From NCBI GenBank assembly GCA_038850275.1, contig JAWCLZ010000001.1, forward strand, positions 1-64,000: a stretch of 64,000 nt of DNA, written 5' to 3'. Positions within the stretch are counted from its first letter, which is position 1. Every line of letters starts with the position of its first letter. The position numbers and the translations under genes are program-made. The notes beneath the pieces were generated by a model. The model was not told the origin of the DNA. It worked only from the letters and a program-made list of their open reading frames with translations, and did no database searches. Origin of the DNA: JAWCLZ01 sp038850275. Its GTDB lineage: Archaea; Halobacteriota; JAWCLZ01. Shown piece by piece: positions 16,418 through 24,511 of this stretch.

Positions 16418-17809
16418 TTAGGGATTTAAATTCAAGAGGTTCTGGATGGGTACCACTAAAGGAAGTTCATCCAAGATTTTAAATTCTCTATTCACTATTG
16501 CTTCAAATATCGCTGGATATAATTTTGCTCGTTTATCCCAGTCGTAGTGCTTTACTAAGAATTCACGGGCATTTCTCCCTATTTCTTCGATTTTCTCTGG
16601 ATTTCTAAGGAGAAAATCTATCTTCTCAGCTATATCCCTTGGATCGAATGGATTGCACTGCAGTGCAGTGTAGTTATTGATCATTCTCTCCATGAAGCCA
16701 CCTGTGCCATTGATGCAGGGCACACCACATGCTCCAGCTTCGAGATCAAATTGACCATGAGGTTCATATTTGCTTGGTGCTACTGCAATTTTGGCTTTAT
16801 TGATTTCAATAGCCTTTTCCTCTGGCGAGTGCCACTTTGTTGAAACCAAGATATTTTTTTCCATTTTTTCCCTAGTGATCCATTGGGAAATTTCTCCTTC
16901 GAGTTCCCCTCCGCCAATTAGCTTAACCTTTATATTTGGATAGCTTTGCTTGAGCAACTTCGCAGCCATTAAAAGCTCCATAACTCCTTTTACAATTGCA
17001 AATCTACCTATGAATATAACATCATATTCCTTCTCAATTTTAATCGGTTTATATTTTCTAATATCAATGCCGTGATGAATTGGATAGGTCTTCCTCTCGA
17101 TCTCCTCAGGTGATATACCGTGCATTGCTCCAACTTTTTTAACTTCTTCCACCATATTCTTGCCTACTGTGAAACAAACGTCTGCTTTCTTAATGCCAAG
17201 TGCTTCAATATCTCTTATAGTTCTACTCCCAGCGTAAACGCCCCCAAGTTTATTTTCCTCAGGTCCTTTAAAGGTATGAATTATACCACCTGCTCTACCT
17301 GATTCAAGAGAATGGAGAAATACAACTAATGGAATGCGGTTAGCGAGAGCCTTTTGATAAGAACCTAGGATTGCCATCCAGTCGTGAGCGCATATGAGTT
17401 CTGGCTTTTCATTAGTTATGACTTCTGGAATGGAAAATGTATAATCCGCTAGGAATGGTAGGGTTGAGATTTCATTGGTGTGGATATTATTGAACTCCAT
17501 ATCTGCTGTTTGAAATAACTCTTTGCATTTTCTTGCCACTTCTAAAGAGCTGAATCTACAGAGTGGTCTAATTATTTTGTAGCCATCTATTTCTTCATAA
17601 ATAGGTAAATCCTTGCCTCTTATGTGTCTAGCTCCCACTCCTATTATGTTTACTTGACTGGATATTCTTGAAAGAATTTCATCTGAAACTACGCCTAGTC
17701 CACCTATTATTCCATATCTTTTCTCCTGCGATTTTGGTTCTATCCCTCGAGAAGGCAACTCATAGCTATCCCATTCCACAGTTAACATGTTACATCCCTT
17801 TATGGTCAA
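16418..17809 (-). CDS. Glycogen synthase-type GT-B glycosyltransferase
   Basis: 463 residues. The N-terminal GIIGGLGVVSDEIL resembles the glycine-rich GGL loop of glycogen/starch synthases, and the middle has ICAHDWMAILGSYQKAL and VVFLHSLESGRAGG. The C-terminal domain has DVIFIGRFAIVKGVMELLMA and PSKYEPHGQFDLEAGACGVP, the E-x7-E nucleotide-sugar site of GT-B retaining enzymes. It would transfer glucose from a nucleotide sugar to an alpha-1,4-glucan. It is divergent from a GH57 amylase, an arrangement seen in archaeal glycogen metabolism. A Met at residue 8 (17788) is an alternative start. Confidence 0.85.
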   Translation of the reverse strand: MTIKGCNMLTVEWDSYELPSRGIEPKSQEKRYGIIGGLGVVSDEILSRISSQVNIIGVGARHIRGKDLPIYEEIDGYKIIRPLCRFSSLEVARKCKELFQTADMEFNNIHTNEISTLPFLADYTFSIPEVITNEKPELICAHDWMAILGSYQKALANRIPLVVFLHSLESGRAGGIIHTFKGPEENKLGGVYAGSRTIRDIEALGIKKADVCFTVGKNMVEEVKKVGAMHGISPEEIERKTYPIHHGIDIRKYKPIKIEKEYDVIFIGRFAIVKGVMELLMAAKLLKQSYPNIKVKLIGGGELEGEISQWITREKMEKNILVSTKWHSPEEKAIEINKAKIAVAPSKYEPHGQFDLEAGACGVPCINGTGGFMERMINNYTALQCNPFDPRDIAEKIDFLLRNPEKIEEIGRNAREFLVKHYDWDKRAKLYPAIFEAIVNREFKILDELPLVVPIQNLLNLNP

Positions 17810-17969
17810 TTTTACTATAAAAATAATTATTTATTGGATAATCTAACATTTTTTTTAAATTTGAAGTATATTCTTGCAAATCCCCATTCCCTCTTATTTA
17901 TTTGATGGCGTGTTATTTAAAGATTTCGGTCAATGCAAAATTGATGCAAAGATTTCAATTAAAGTAAGA

Positions 17970-17977
17970 TTATAAAT
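17970..17977 (+). promoter_or_regulatory. TATA box of the GH57 gene
   Basis: TTATAAAT lies 39-46 bases before the TTG start at 18016. The expected transcription start is near 17997, at the right end of the palindrome that begins inside this box. Confidence 0.5.
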
Positions 17978-17997
17978 TAATACATAATGTATTAATT
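17975..17997. promoter_or_regulatory. 23-bp palindrome between TATA box and start of the GH57 gene
   Basis: The arms are 11 bases each, AATTAATACAT and ATGTATTAATT, around a single central A, with no mismatch. It spans from the end of the TATA box to the expected transcription start, where a bound dimeric repressor would block polymerase. The glycogen synthase gene is divergent from here, so the site may act on both. Confidence 0.6.
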
Positions 17998-18015
17998 AGG
18001 AATTAGGGTGATGAT

Positions 18016-19566
18016 TTGACGGATATTTGCTTTTGCTTCGAAGTGCATCAACCATTTAGACTTAATAAGAACTTTTACTGGGAAAAACAAATGTTTAAGA
18101 AAAAATCAATTGAGGAATTATTCAATCACTATTTCTGGAGTGAACTTGATCGAAAGATCTTTGAGAGAGTAGCTGAGAGATGCTATTTACCTTCAAATGA
18201 AATAATTTTAAGAAAAATTGATGAATTCAAGCACACCAGCAAGCCATTCAAAGTGTCTTTCAGCATCTCAGGAGTTTTCCTAGAGCAATGTCAAAAGTTC
18301 AATCCTCAAGTAATTGATAGCTTTAAGCAGCTTGCAAGCACAGGATGCGTGGAATTTTTAGAGCAAACTTATTATCACTCCTTAGTTAGTTTATATGAAG
18401 ATAAAAATGAATTTAAAGAGCAAATACGCCTGCATAGAGAGCTAATGCTTGAAACCCTTGAATATGAGCCTACTTTTTTTGAAAACACAGAGTTAATATA
18501 TAATAACAAGATTGCAGAAGTAGTTCAAGAACTTGGATATAAGGGAATCTTCACCGAGGGAGTGGATAGGATATTAAGTGGTAAAACCCCGAATTATGTT
18601 TATAAAGTTAAAAATGGAAGTTTGAAAGTGCTTTTAAGGAATTATCAGCTAACAGATGACATAGGATTCAGATTTTCCTCCAAAAAATGGGAGGAATATC
18701 CTCTTACAGCAGATAAATATGCCTCTTGGCTAGCTGCTACTCCTGGGCAGTGTATTAATATCTTTCCAGATTATGAAACATTTGGAGAGCACCATTGGCC
18801 GGAAACTGGGATTAGAGAGTTCCTCTATTACCTTCCTAATGAGATTTCAAAGTGGGAAAACTTGAAATTCGCCACTCCAACTGAAATCGTTGAGAAATAC
18901 AATGCAATTGGGGAAATAGATGTACCAGAATTCAGCACTATCTCATGGGCAGATCTCAATAGAGATACAAGCTGCTGGCTTGGTAATACCATGCAATGGG
19001 CTTGCTATGAATATGAAAAAGAATTAGAATCTAAAGTTAAAGAAAGTGGGAATCTAACACTGCTTAAAATCTGGAGATATCTTGGAGAGAGCGATCATCT
19101 ATATTATATCTACACAGGAAGTGGTGGCCCTAGTGAGGTTCATAGTTACTTCAGTCCATATGAACATGCATATAATGCCTTCATTACCTTCTTCAGCATA
19201 CTGCATGACTTCGACGCTAGAGTGAGAGCTGCAATTAAAGCCGCTTCCGATCCTTTCATTTTCTCATATAGCGAGCACCCTATTAAAGTCTGGAGTTTAA
19301 AAGGATTCCTCGAGGCGATTGAGAAAATCTCTCTTGATTCCTTAAAATACTACATTGAAAGAGGGGATTTTGAACGTTGGATTAGGGATAGCTTGGGGGA
19401 TAGGGAATTAGCGGATCAAGTTAAGGGATTAAGATTAGGAAAGGCTGGAGGTATGGATCTCCGTCGTGAGCTTTCAGACCTCATTGATAAGCGATTGAGG
19501 GAGAAATATGGAGTTGAAAGAGCCGAGGAGGAAACTTCAAAAGAGGAAAAAAAGGAAGAAGGGTAA
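18016..19566 (+). CDS. GH57 alpha-amylase / 4-alpha-glucanotransferase-like enzyme
   Basis: 516 residues. GH57 motifs are in order: FEVHQPFRL (motif 1, HQP), GCVEFLEQTYYHS (motif 2), FFENTELIYNN (motif 3, nucleophile glutamate) and FPDYETFGEHHW (motif 4, acid/base aspartate). The family hydrolyses or transfers alpha-1,4-glucans by retention, inside the cell here because there is no signal peptide. A TTG at 18016 follows GGGTGATGA; the upstream ATG at 18011 is closed by a stop after two codons. The tail is charged (EEETSKEEKKEEG). It probably works on glycogen made by the divergent synthase. Confidence 0.9.
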   Translation: MTDICFCFEVHQPFRLNKNFYWEKQMFKKKSIEELFNHYFWSELDRKIFERVAERCYLPSNEIILRKIDEFKHTSKPFKVSFSISGVFLEQCQKFNPQVIDSFKQLASTGCVEFLEQTYYHSLVSLYEDKNEFKEQIRLHRELMLETLEYEPTFFENTELIYNNKIAEVVQELGYKGIFTEGVDRILSGKTPNYVYKVKNGSLKVLLRNYQLTDDIGFRFSSKKWEEYPLTADKYASWLAATPGQCINIFPDYETFGEHHWPETGIREFLYYLPNEISKWENLKFATPTEIVEKYNAIGEIDVPEFSTISWADLNRDTSCWLGNTMQWACYEYEKELESKVKESGNLTLLKIWRYLGESDHLYYIYTGSGGPSEVHSYFSPYEHAYNAFITFFSILHDFDARVRAAIKAASDPFIFSYSEHPIKVWSLKGFLEAIEKISLDSLKYYIERGDFERWIRDSLGDRELADQVKGLRLGKAGGMDLRRELSDLIDKRLREKYGVERAEEETSKEEKKEEG

Positions 19567-19607
19567 TTTAATGCCCCCTGAGGAGTTAGTAGAAGGTCCT
19601 AATGGAA

Positions 19608-19847
19608 CTAAAATTTTCCAGTGATATAGCGCTTGCTCATTGGCACTTCACAAATTCTTTCAATTACCATACCACATTCTTCTTCGATTATCTGCATAGC
19701 TTTTTTAATTGATTTTTCTAGAAATATTATTTCAGTGGAATTGTATCCAAGTACTATCTCTCGAAAACCACATACACCATTAAGTCTATTTTGAAGGGTC
19801 TTGGCTTTCTCCCTATCGATTTTACCATTCAATAGCACTATCTTCAT
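19608..19847 (-). CDS. Small unknown protein downstream of the NifB-like gene
   Basis: 79 residues, not recognised. It starts at an ATG (MKIVLLNGKIDREKAKTL), has an alternating beta-alpha pattern (GFREIVLGYNSTEIIFLEK, MQIIEEECGMVIERI) and contains three Cys. Its size and pattern resemble a small ferredoxin-like alpha/beta fold, but that is a guess. It lies 67 bases after the NifB-like gene on the same strand and may be the last gene of that transcript. Confidence 0.5.
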   Translation of the reverse strand: MKIVLLNGKIDREKAKTLQNRLNGVCGFREIVLGYNSTEIIFLEKSIKKAMQIIEEECGMVIERICEVPMSKRYITGKF

Positions 19848-19914
19848 TTATTTTTCTCCCCCATTGTATATTTAGCAATTGTATTTAGCTTAAATTTTTT
19901 GAATACAAAATTGA

Positions 19915-20811
19915 TTACAACTGGAAACAATTGGAAAAATCAAATTTATTTTCCATTCCCGGTTTATTTTCCATTCCCGGTTTATTTTCCATTCCCGGTT
20001 TATTTTCCATTCCCGGGATTCCTATTGAGTCCGCTCGACATTGTATGCAGTGCTTAAATTGCGGGATATAATACTCGCATTTTTTCCTAATCTCTTGAAT
20101 TTCTGTAAATTTAGGCGGTGAAAAGTCTTTGAATTTTGCTAGGGGAATCAATGGTATTATATTTTGAATATAAGCACCTTTACTAGCAATTGCTCTCGCA
20201 ATCTCAACCATATGCTTATCATTTATGCTTGGAATTAATATAGAGTTGACTTTTACCAACATCCTCATTTGAAGTGCTTTTTCAATTCCCTGAAGCTGTT
20301 TAATGATCAATAGCTTGCATGCTCTAAATCCAGATAATCTCCTTCCTTCATATTCCACGTGGTCATAGATCTTCATTGCAATCTCTATTTCAACTGCATT
20401 TATTGTTACAGTAACAAATTTAACGCCTAGCTTGGCTAGTTTTGCTGCGTAATCAGACAATAGCAAGCCATTTGTGCATATGCATAGAATCAATTCATTA
20501 TTTACTTCACGCACTAGCTCAAGAGTTTCAAAGGTCTCAGGATTAAATAGGGGCTCTCCGGGCCCAGCTATTCCAACGACCTTTAGCCATTTTTTATCAG
20601 CATAGCTAGTTACAAGTTCACGTGCCTCCTGAGGTGTTAAAATTCTAGATGCAATTGAGGGGCGGTAGCAATAGGGATCTAATTTTCTATCGCAATAATT
20701 GCAAGATATATTGCATTTTAATGCAACTGGAAGATGCATTCTACCCACTTTAAAATGGGCCTCAGCGGAAAAGCAAGGGTGTTCATTAAAAATAGCCCAA
20801 TCCACTTTCAT
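19915..20811 (-). CDS. NifB-like radical SAM protein with a repeat tail
   Basis: 298 residues. The radical SAM motif is CNISCNYC at residues 33-40. Other NifB signatures are present: HPCF near the start, YRPSIAS, GIAGPGEPLFNPETF, CTNGLLL, VTVTINAVE, PSINDKHM and HCIQCRADSIG. NifB builds the Fe8S9C cluster precursor of nitrogenase cofactor from two 4Fe-4S clusters. No nifHDK, nifE or nifN is in the window, so the target is unknown. The C-terminus is four copies of PGMENK, encoded by a perfect 18-bp tandem repeat, then FDFSNCFQL. The start overlaps the stop of the 86-residue gene (ATGA). Confidence 0.82.
   Translation of the reverse strand: MKVDWAIFNEHPCFSAEAHFKVGRMHLPVALKCNISCNYCDRKLDPYCYRPSIASRILTPQEARELVTSYADKKWLKVVGIAGPGEPLFNPETFETLELVREVNNELILCICTNGLLLSDYAAKLAKLGVKFVTVTINAVEIEIAMKIYDHVEYEGRRLSGFRACKLLIIKQLQGIEKALQMRMLVKVNSILIPSINDKHMVEIARAIASKGAYIQNIIPLIPLAKFKDFSPPKFTEIQEIRKKCEYYIPQFKHCIQCRADSIGIPGMENKPGMENKPGMENKPGMENKFDFSNCFQL
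19945..20016. repeat. Four perfect 18-bp tandem repeats inside the NifB-like gene
   Basis: Four identical copies of TTTATTTTCCATTCCCGG (plus strand), each 18 bases and in frame, encode the PGMENK tail on the minus strand. The copies have no substitution, so they are recent or maintained by slippage. The array sits after the last NifB motif, where length change would be tolerated. Confidence 0.9.
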
Positions 20812-21068
20812 TCCCCAATGGGTTTGATGTATTTTTCAATAGCTATTTTATGCTGCCTCTCAAGCTCCCTAATGATCTTAGATATATCCTTAAGCGTGGT
20901 TTTTTCACTTCTTAGATAAAACATAGTATCCTTGCTAAATAGAATTTCCAAATGATACGTCCTACTTCCAATTTGCTTTACCTCAATTTGAAACTCCTTA
21001 TCCCCAAATTGATCAAGTCCTTGCTTGATTCTAGCGGTTAATTTACTTCGAATTTCATCAGATAGCAT
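20808..21068 (-). CDS. Small unknown protein between dys and the NifB-like gene
   Basis: 86 residues, not recognised. It has a basic, helical start (SDEIRSKLTARIKQGLDQF), a beta-rich middle (EFQIEVKQIGSRTYHLEILF) and a helical C-terminal third (KDISKIIRELERQHKIAI). It overlaps the end of dys by 11 bases and the start of the NifB-like gene by 4 (ATGA), so it is translationally coupled with both. A partner role in one of those pathways is plausible but unproven. Confidence 0.6.
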   Translation of the reverse strand: MLSDEIRSKLTARIKQGLDQFGDKEFQIEVKQIGSRTYHLEILFSKDTMFYLRSEKTTLKDISKIIRELERQHKIAIEKYIKPIGE

Positions 21069-22107
21069 GCAATCTATACTCCAAATTCAATTTCTCTCCC
21101 CAGTTAAAAACTGGTACTTGTCTTTTTCTACCAATAATTCTCTCACGTAGAGCATGGGTCACTATTGGCAGTGCTATTGTGGCGTCTACAAATACTTGAA
21201 CTTTTTTAGCATTTTTTGAAATCTTGCCCCAGCTAATTGCTTCTTCAAAAGTAGCACCAGATAGCCCTCCCCAGTGTGGAGCATCTGTGGTGTATTGAAT
21301 TGCATATTCATGGCCGCTTCTTGAATCAAGTATATCTTGAATCACTTCTATTTGTTGAATGAAATTCTTTGGCACTCCTCCTCCAATGTAAATCACTCCA
21401 GTTTTCTCACTTTGCGCTGATATTTGCGTGATTTCATCCAAGTCCTTCATTTGGTCCACATTTATATGAATATTATTCCTTCTTGCTAGCATCAATCCAA
21501 TTCCAATTGAGCTATCGCAAAGAGCTGGGATGAAGATTGGAATCTGTTGTTTATATGCACTAACTATTATTGAATCTTCATCTCCTCCTCTATTCAAAAT
21601 TTCCTCTCCAAGTAAATAGATGAACTCGCGAGAGGAATAATTCTTATTTGAATCAAGTTTTTTAGCAAAATCTCTAATCATGAAATCCAATTCTCGAAAT
21701 TGCTCCTCAGAAGCAAAGATATCGTGGATTCTATCAATACGATATTTAAATAATTCAACATCATCCACTTGGGATGTACCAATATAATGTTTCCTACCGA
21801 GGGCTTCATAGCAATCGTGGAAGATATTAGCACCTGTGCTAACTAATACATCTATCAATCGCTTTTGAATTAAAAAAGCAATGATCCGCCTCATACCCGC
21901 TGGAACCATTGCACCAGCTAGTCCAAGGAAAATTGTTATTTTTTCCTCGCTTAGCATCTCCACCCAAGTTTCAACTGTTTCAGCAAGTTTCCTGCCTTGA
22001 AAACCAATTGATAGCATTGCATGCAACAGCTCAGAAAGCTTGCGATCTTCAACAGATATAGGCTTAGTTGGAGTGCATAGATATCGATTTCTCATCGATT
22101 CACCCAA
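21058..22107 (-). CDS. dys: Deoxyhypusine synthase
   Basis: 349 residues. Family motifs: FLGLAGAMVPAGMRRIIAF, VLVSTGANIFHDCYEALG, VDDVELFKYRIDRIHD, GGGVPKNFIQQ and GLSGATFEEAISWGKI, where the Lys of WGKI is the active-site residue that carries the aminobutyl group. The enzyme uses NAD and spermidine to modify a lysine of translation factor aIF5A. Loss of that lysine marks other enzymes of the family, so its presence supports the assignment. It is the first gene of a three-gene overlapping run. Confidence 0.9.
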   Translation of the reverse strand: MGESMRNRYLCTPTKPISVEDRKLSELLHAMLSIGFQGRKLAETVETWVEMLSEEKITIFLGLAGAMVPAGMRRIIAFLIQKRLIDVLVSTGANIFHDCYEALGRKHYIGTSQVDDVELFKYRIDRIHDIFASEEQFRELDFMIRDFAKKLDSNKNYSSREFIYLLGEEILNRGGDEDSIIVSAYKQQIPIFIPALCDSSIGIGLMLARRNNIHINVDQMKDLDEITQISAQSEKTGVIYIGGGVPKNFIQQIEVIQDILDSRSGHEYAIQYTTDAPHWGGLSGATFEEAISWGKISKNAKKVQVFVDATIALPIVTHALRERIIGRKRQVPVFNWGEKLNLEYRLHAI

Positions 22108-22113
22108 TTTTGA

Positions 22114-22130
22114 TATGCTATTAAAGCATA
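22114..22130. promoter_or_regulatory. Inverted repeat upstream of dys and DUF2150
   Basis: TATGCT and AGCATA form six-base arms around a five-base spacer, in the divergent region between dys (start 22107) and the DUF2150 gene (start 22191). It lies only 7-23 bases before the dys start codon. It could be an operator or a short hairpin in the dys leader; the arms are short, so chance cannot be excluded. Confidence 0.3.
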
Positions 22131-22190
22131 AAAACTTTTTAATAAGAATTGAATTACTAATTAAAGGACTTCAAAAAGGAGAAAAAGATC

Positions 22191-22856
22191 GTGAAGCGTT
22201 CTAGGAAGAAGAATGAGAAGGTAGCTAAAGATGAAATATCCATTCCCTTTTATACTCAAGAGAGATGGAATAACTGGATAGAGCAAGCGAAGGCAAGTGG
22301 TTTTAAGATCGAGCAAGCCTCTCAAGGTCCAAGTAAAGCTAGCGCGATATTTGTAAACATGGTGGATGATGTAGTGCTCGCATGCTTAAAGGTTGTAAAT
22401 AAATTTGAGAAAAATATATTCACGGAGCAAGAGGCATTAAAAGAGATTCAGAAAATCGCTAGCATTGTTTCCAAAAAAATTCCCCCCATAAATGAGGATA
22501 TAGATCTAATGCTAGAATCAGTCCAGAACTCCTTAATGAGTGTATTTGCTGCTTGCGAGTTTTATATAAAGCGGGATTATAGTAAAGAGGCAAGTGTTGA
22601 GAGAATGGTTAAGCAAGCTGCAATAGCTGAGCAAAACCAGAAGATTGAGGAGGCTTTTAAACTCATGGGGAAAGCAGGTGCACTTGTATTAAGTGGAGCT
22701 AAAATTGATGAAAAACTCTTTGAAGAAATTCAAGATAGCAATATAGCAGTTGCGGAGTGGCTAGATGGCATTGATTCAATTGCAGCTGCAATGGTTGGAG
22801 ACACAAGCTGGCGGGATGACGAAGGAGACTATAGTGAAGAGGATGATCCCCTATGA
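22191..22856 (+). CDS. DUF2150 family protein
   Basis: 221 residues, starting at a GTG preceded by AAAAAGGAGAAAAA. The sequence PFYTQERWNNWIEQAKASG and VNMVDDVVLACLKVVNKF match the archaeal DUF2150 family found mainly in methanogens and Archaeoglobus; no function is established. It is mostly helical, with an acidic tail (DEGDYSEEDDPL). The stop overlaps the start of the next gene as ATGA, so the two are cotranslated. The family distribution supports a euryarchaeal origin. Confidence 0.75.
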   Translation: MKRSRKKNEKVAKDEISIPFYTQERWNNWIEQAKASGFKIEQASQGPSKASAIFVNMVDDVVLACLKVVNKFEKNIFTEQEALKEIQKIASIVSKKIPPINEDIDLMLESVQNSLMSVFAACEFYIKRDYSKEASVERMVKQAAIAEQNQKIEEAFKLMGKAGALVLSGAKIDEKLFEEIQDSNIAVAEWLDGIDSIAAAMVGDTSWRDDEGDYSEEDDPL

Positions 22857-23470
22857 ATATTAAAAATATAAAAAATAATATAAATAAAAATAAAAATAAA
22901 GAGGAAAATAAAAATATAGAAGATAAAAAAACACCAACTTGTAAAATCTTAGGGAGAGTGTTGAGTGAAGATGGAAGTATGCTCAGCGCAGCGAGGGTTA
23001 AATGCAGCCCTGTTAACATGGAAGTAATAACACTATTCGATGGAAGCTATAAACTAGAATATCTCTTCCCAGGTAGCTATATTGTTACTGCAAGTTTAAA
23101 GGGATTTCAAAGTCAAAGTAAAAATGTGATTTTAAAGGAAAATGAAACTGCTATCTTAGACTTCAAACTTCCTCGTGCAATTGGCAATTCCAAGATTTAC
23201 GGTAGGGTGTTGGATGCTGAAACCAAAATGCCAGTTAAAACCAATGTAACGCTTACACTTATACTCCCAGTGACTAATAGATATGCAGTCACCAATAAAG
23301 ATGCATACTATGAATTTGATAAACTCCCAAGTGATACCTATGAGATCTTCGCAGTTCCACTAGATGGCTACTGGGAAGAAAGAGCTATAGTTACACTTGG
23401 GGAGAGTGAAGTTAAAAAAGTGGATATTTTTTTGAAGCCAAAGATAATAGTTGAGCCACCATGGGGATAG
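22853..23470 (+). CDS. Protein with two carboxypeptidase-regulatory-like (CNA-B type) domains
   Basis: 205 residues. After an unusual Asn/Lys-rich start (residues 1-25, mostly N and K) come two Ig-like beta domains of the carboxypeptidase regulatory type: CKILGRVLSEDGSMLSAARV with YKLEYLFPGSYIVTASLKGF, and KIYGRVLDAETKMPVKTNV with YYEFDKLPSDTYEIFAVPL. Such domains mediate binding or carry surface display. No signal peptide is evident. It is translationally coupled to the DUF2150 gene. The A-rich start of the gene is compositionally odd and may be a linker or a poor-quality start. Confidence 0.7.
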   Translation: MNIKNIKNNINKNKNKEENKNIEDKKTPTCKILGRVLSEDGSMLSAARVKCSPVNMEVITLFDGSYKLEYLFPGSYIVTASLKGFQSQSKNVILKENETAILDFKLPRAIGNSKIYGRVLDAETKMPVKTNVTLTLILPVTNRYAVTNKDAYYEFDKLPSDTYEIFAVPLDGYWEERAIVTLGESEVKKVDIFLKPKIIVEPPWG

Positions 23471-23477
23471 ACTAGAG

Positions 23478-24332
23478 CTAGGAAAGCAAACCTGCGTCTT
23501 TTGCTATTTTATCTAAATTCAAGGTAAGCACATCTTCCAAGCCATTTGGTATGGGGGTTTTTATTTTATCATCGTTAATGACTTTTAAATAATGCTTGCA
23601 TTTCTCGCAGTAATCAATTCTAAACCAAGGCTCATTTTCAATTGCAAGAAAACCTAGGGTATCTGGGTCGAGGTTGTTGCAATGAACGCATAAAAAAAGA
23701 TCAGCTAGATATACTGCACCGCAGAGGGAGCATACTAGATACCGCTTTCGATTTTTAATTCTAGCCACAGTTGGCTTTTTACCACAAACTGGGCACTGCG
23801 CCTCCCACCATTGCTCGAGAAAAGCTTGATCCAATTGCCTTGCAATCTCCTCCAAAAATGGCTGAATAATGCTGCTTGCTATGAAGAGCAAAGTTTTGGG
23901 ATTTACTTTATATTCCTTTCCTAGCTTTTCAAAAACCACTGGGTCTTCTTTGACTACTGCAGTTACTATCTCCACCACGCTAACTTTCTTGGCTTTCAAT
24001 GCCTCTAGAAAATCTTTTAATTCCTCCTTGGCTGCATTTGGAAGTTTATTTGAGATCTGCTGAAAACTCATAATCAATACATCTTCTTGGAAAATCTCCG
24101 ATTCAAGAAAACTAATAATTGGTTTTCTAGTTTCACTAGCCCTGCGCTGGAGTTCTTGAATTTTCGATTTATCTCCCAAATTCATTTTCGTCCCCTTCCC
24201 TGATTGAGAATCTATCTCTCTTTGAGCAAGCAAAATTGCTTTATAGAACTCAAGAAGCTTTTCGAGCCAGGGATTTTTTTCTTTAGCTTCCTCAATTGCT
24301 TTAATTCTTTGCTCTATTGATTGCTTTGCCAA
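23478..24332 (-). CDS. fdhE: Formate dehydrogenase accessory protein FdhE
   Basis: 284 residues. The C-terminal half has the paired CxxC motifs of FdhE: QCPVCGKKPTV, VCSLCGAVY, CVHCNNL and DYCEKCKHYLK, a set that binds iron or zinc. FdhE is a cytoplasmic maturation factor for membrane-type formate dehydrogenase. The start is TTG at 24332, after GAGGTGCAAAA. It is divergent from fdhA with a 179-base control region holding three direct repeats, so the enzyme and its maturation factor are likely coregulated. Confidence 0.88.
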   Translation of the reverse strand: MAKQSIEQRIKAIEEAKEKNPWLEKLLEFYKAILLAQREIDSQSGKGTKMNLGDKSKIQELQRRASETRKPIISFLESEIFQEDVLIMSFQQISNKLPNAAKEELKDFLEALKAKKVSVVEIVTAVVKEDPVVFEKLGKEYKVNPKTLLFIASSIIQPFLEEIARQLDQAFLEQWWEAQCPVCGKKPTVARIKNRKRYLVCSLCGAVYLADLFLCVHCNNLDPDTLGFLAIENEPWFRIDYCEKCKHYLKVINDDKIKTPIPNGLEDVLTLNLDKIAKDAGLLS

Positions 24333-24390
24333 TTTTGCACCTCAGTTGCTCTTTACTCTCTTGCTATATCTTTTTTTCCCCTAAATAAAG

Positions 24391-24446
24391 TTCATTATTT
24401 ATACAAAATGTTCACTATTTAGACAAATTTCACTATTTTCGTAAAT
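24391..24446. repeat. Three tandem direct repeats upstream of fdhA
   Basis: Copies begin at 24391, 24411 and 24429: TTCATTATTTATACAAAATG, TTCACTATTTAGACAAAT and TTCACTATTTTCGTAAAT. They share TTCA(C/T)TATTT and a trailing AAA, with 20- and 18-base spacing. They end two bases before the TATA box of fdhA and start just upstream of the fdhE start region. This spacing fits a set of regulator sites on one face of the helix. Confidence 0.7.
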
Positions 24447-24447
24447 C

Positions 24448-24455
24448 TTATAATA
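24448..24455 (+). promoter_or_regulatory. TATA box and ribosome-binding site of fdhABC
   Basis: TTATAATA lies 57-64 bases before the ATG at 24512. The repeats stop immediately before it. A strong ribosome-binding site, GGAGGT (24501-24506), sits six bases before the ATG, so this transcript has a leader of about 30 bases. Confidence 0.55.
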
Positions 24456-24511
24456 TTGGGAGAAGAAAGATTAGAGCAAAACGGTTGGGGGAAAATAATA
24501 GGAGGTAAAGA

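Noticed and set aside
19945..20016. Four 18-bp repeats as a CRISPR array
   Set aside because: The units are head to tail with no spacers and encode a protein tail in frame.
19915..20811. A nitrogen-fixation cluster
   Set aside because: Only the NifB-like protein is present; no nitrogenase subunit or NifE/NifN gene is in the window.
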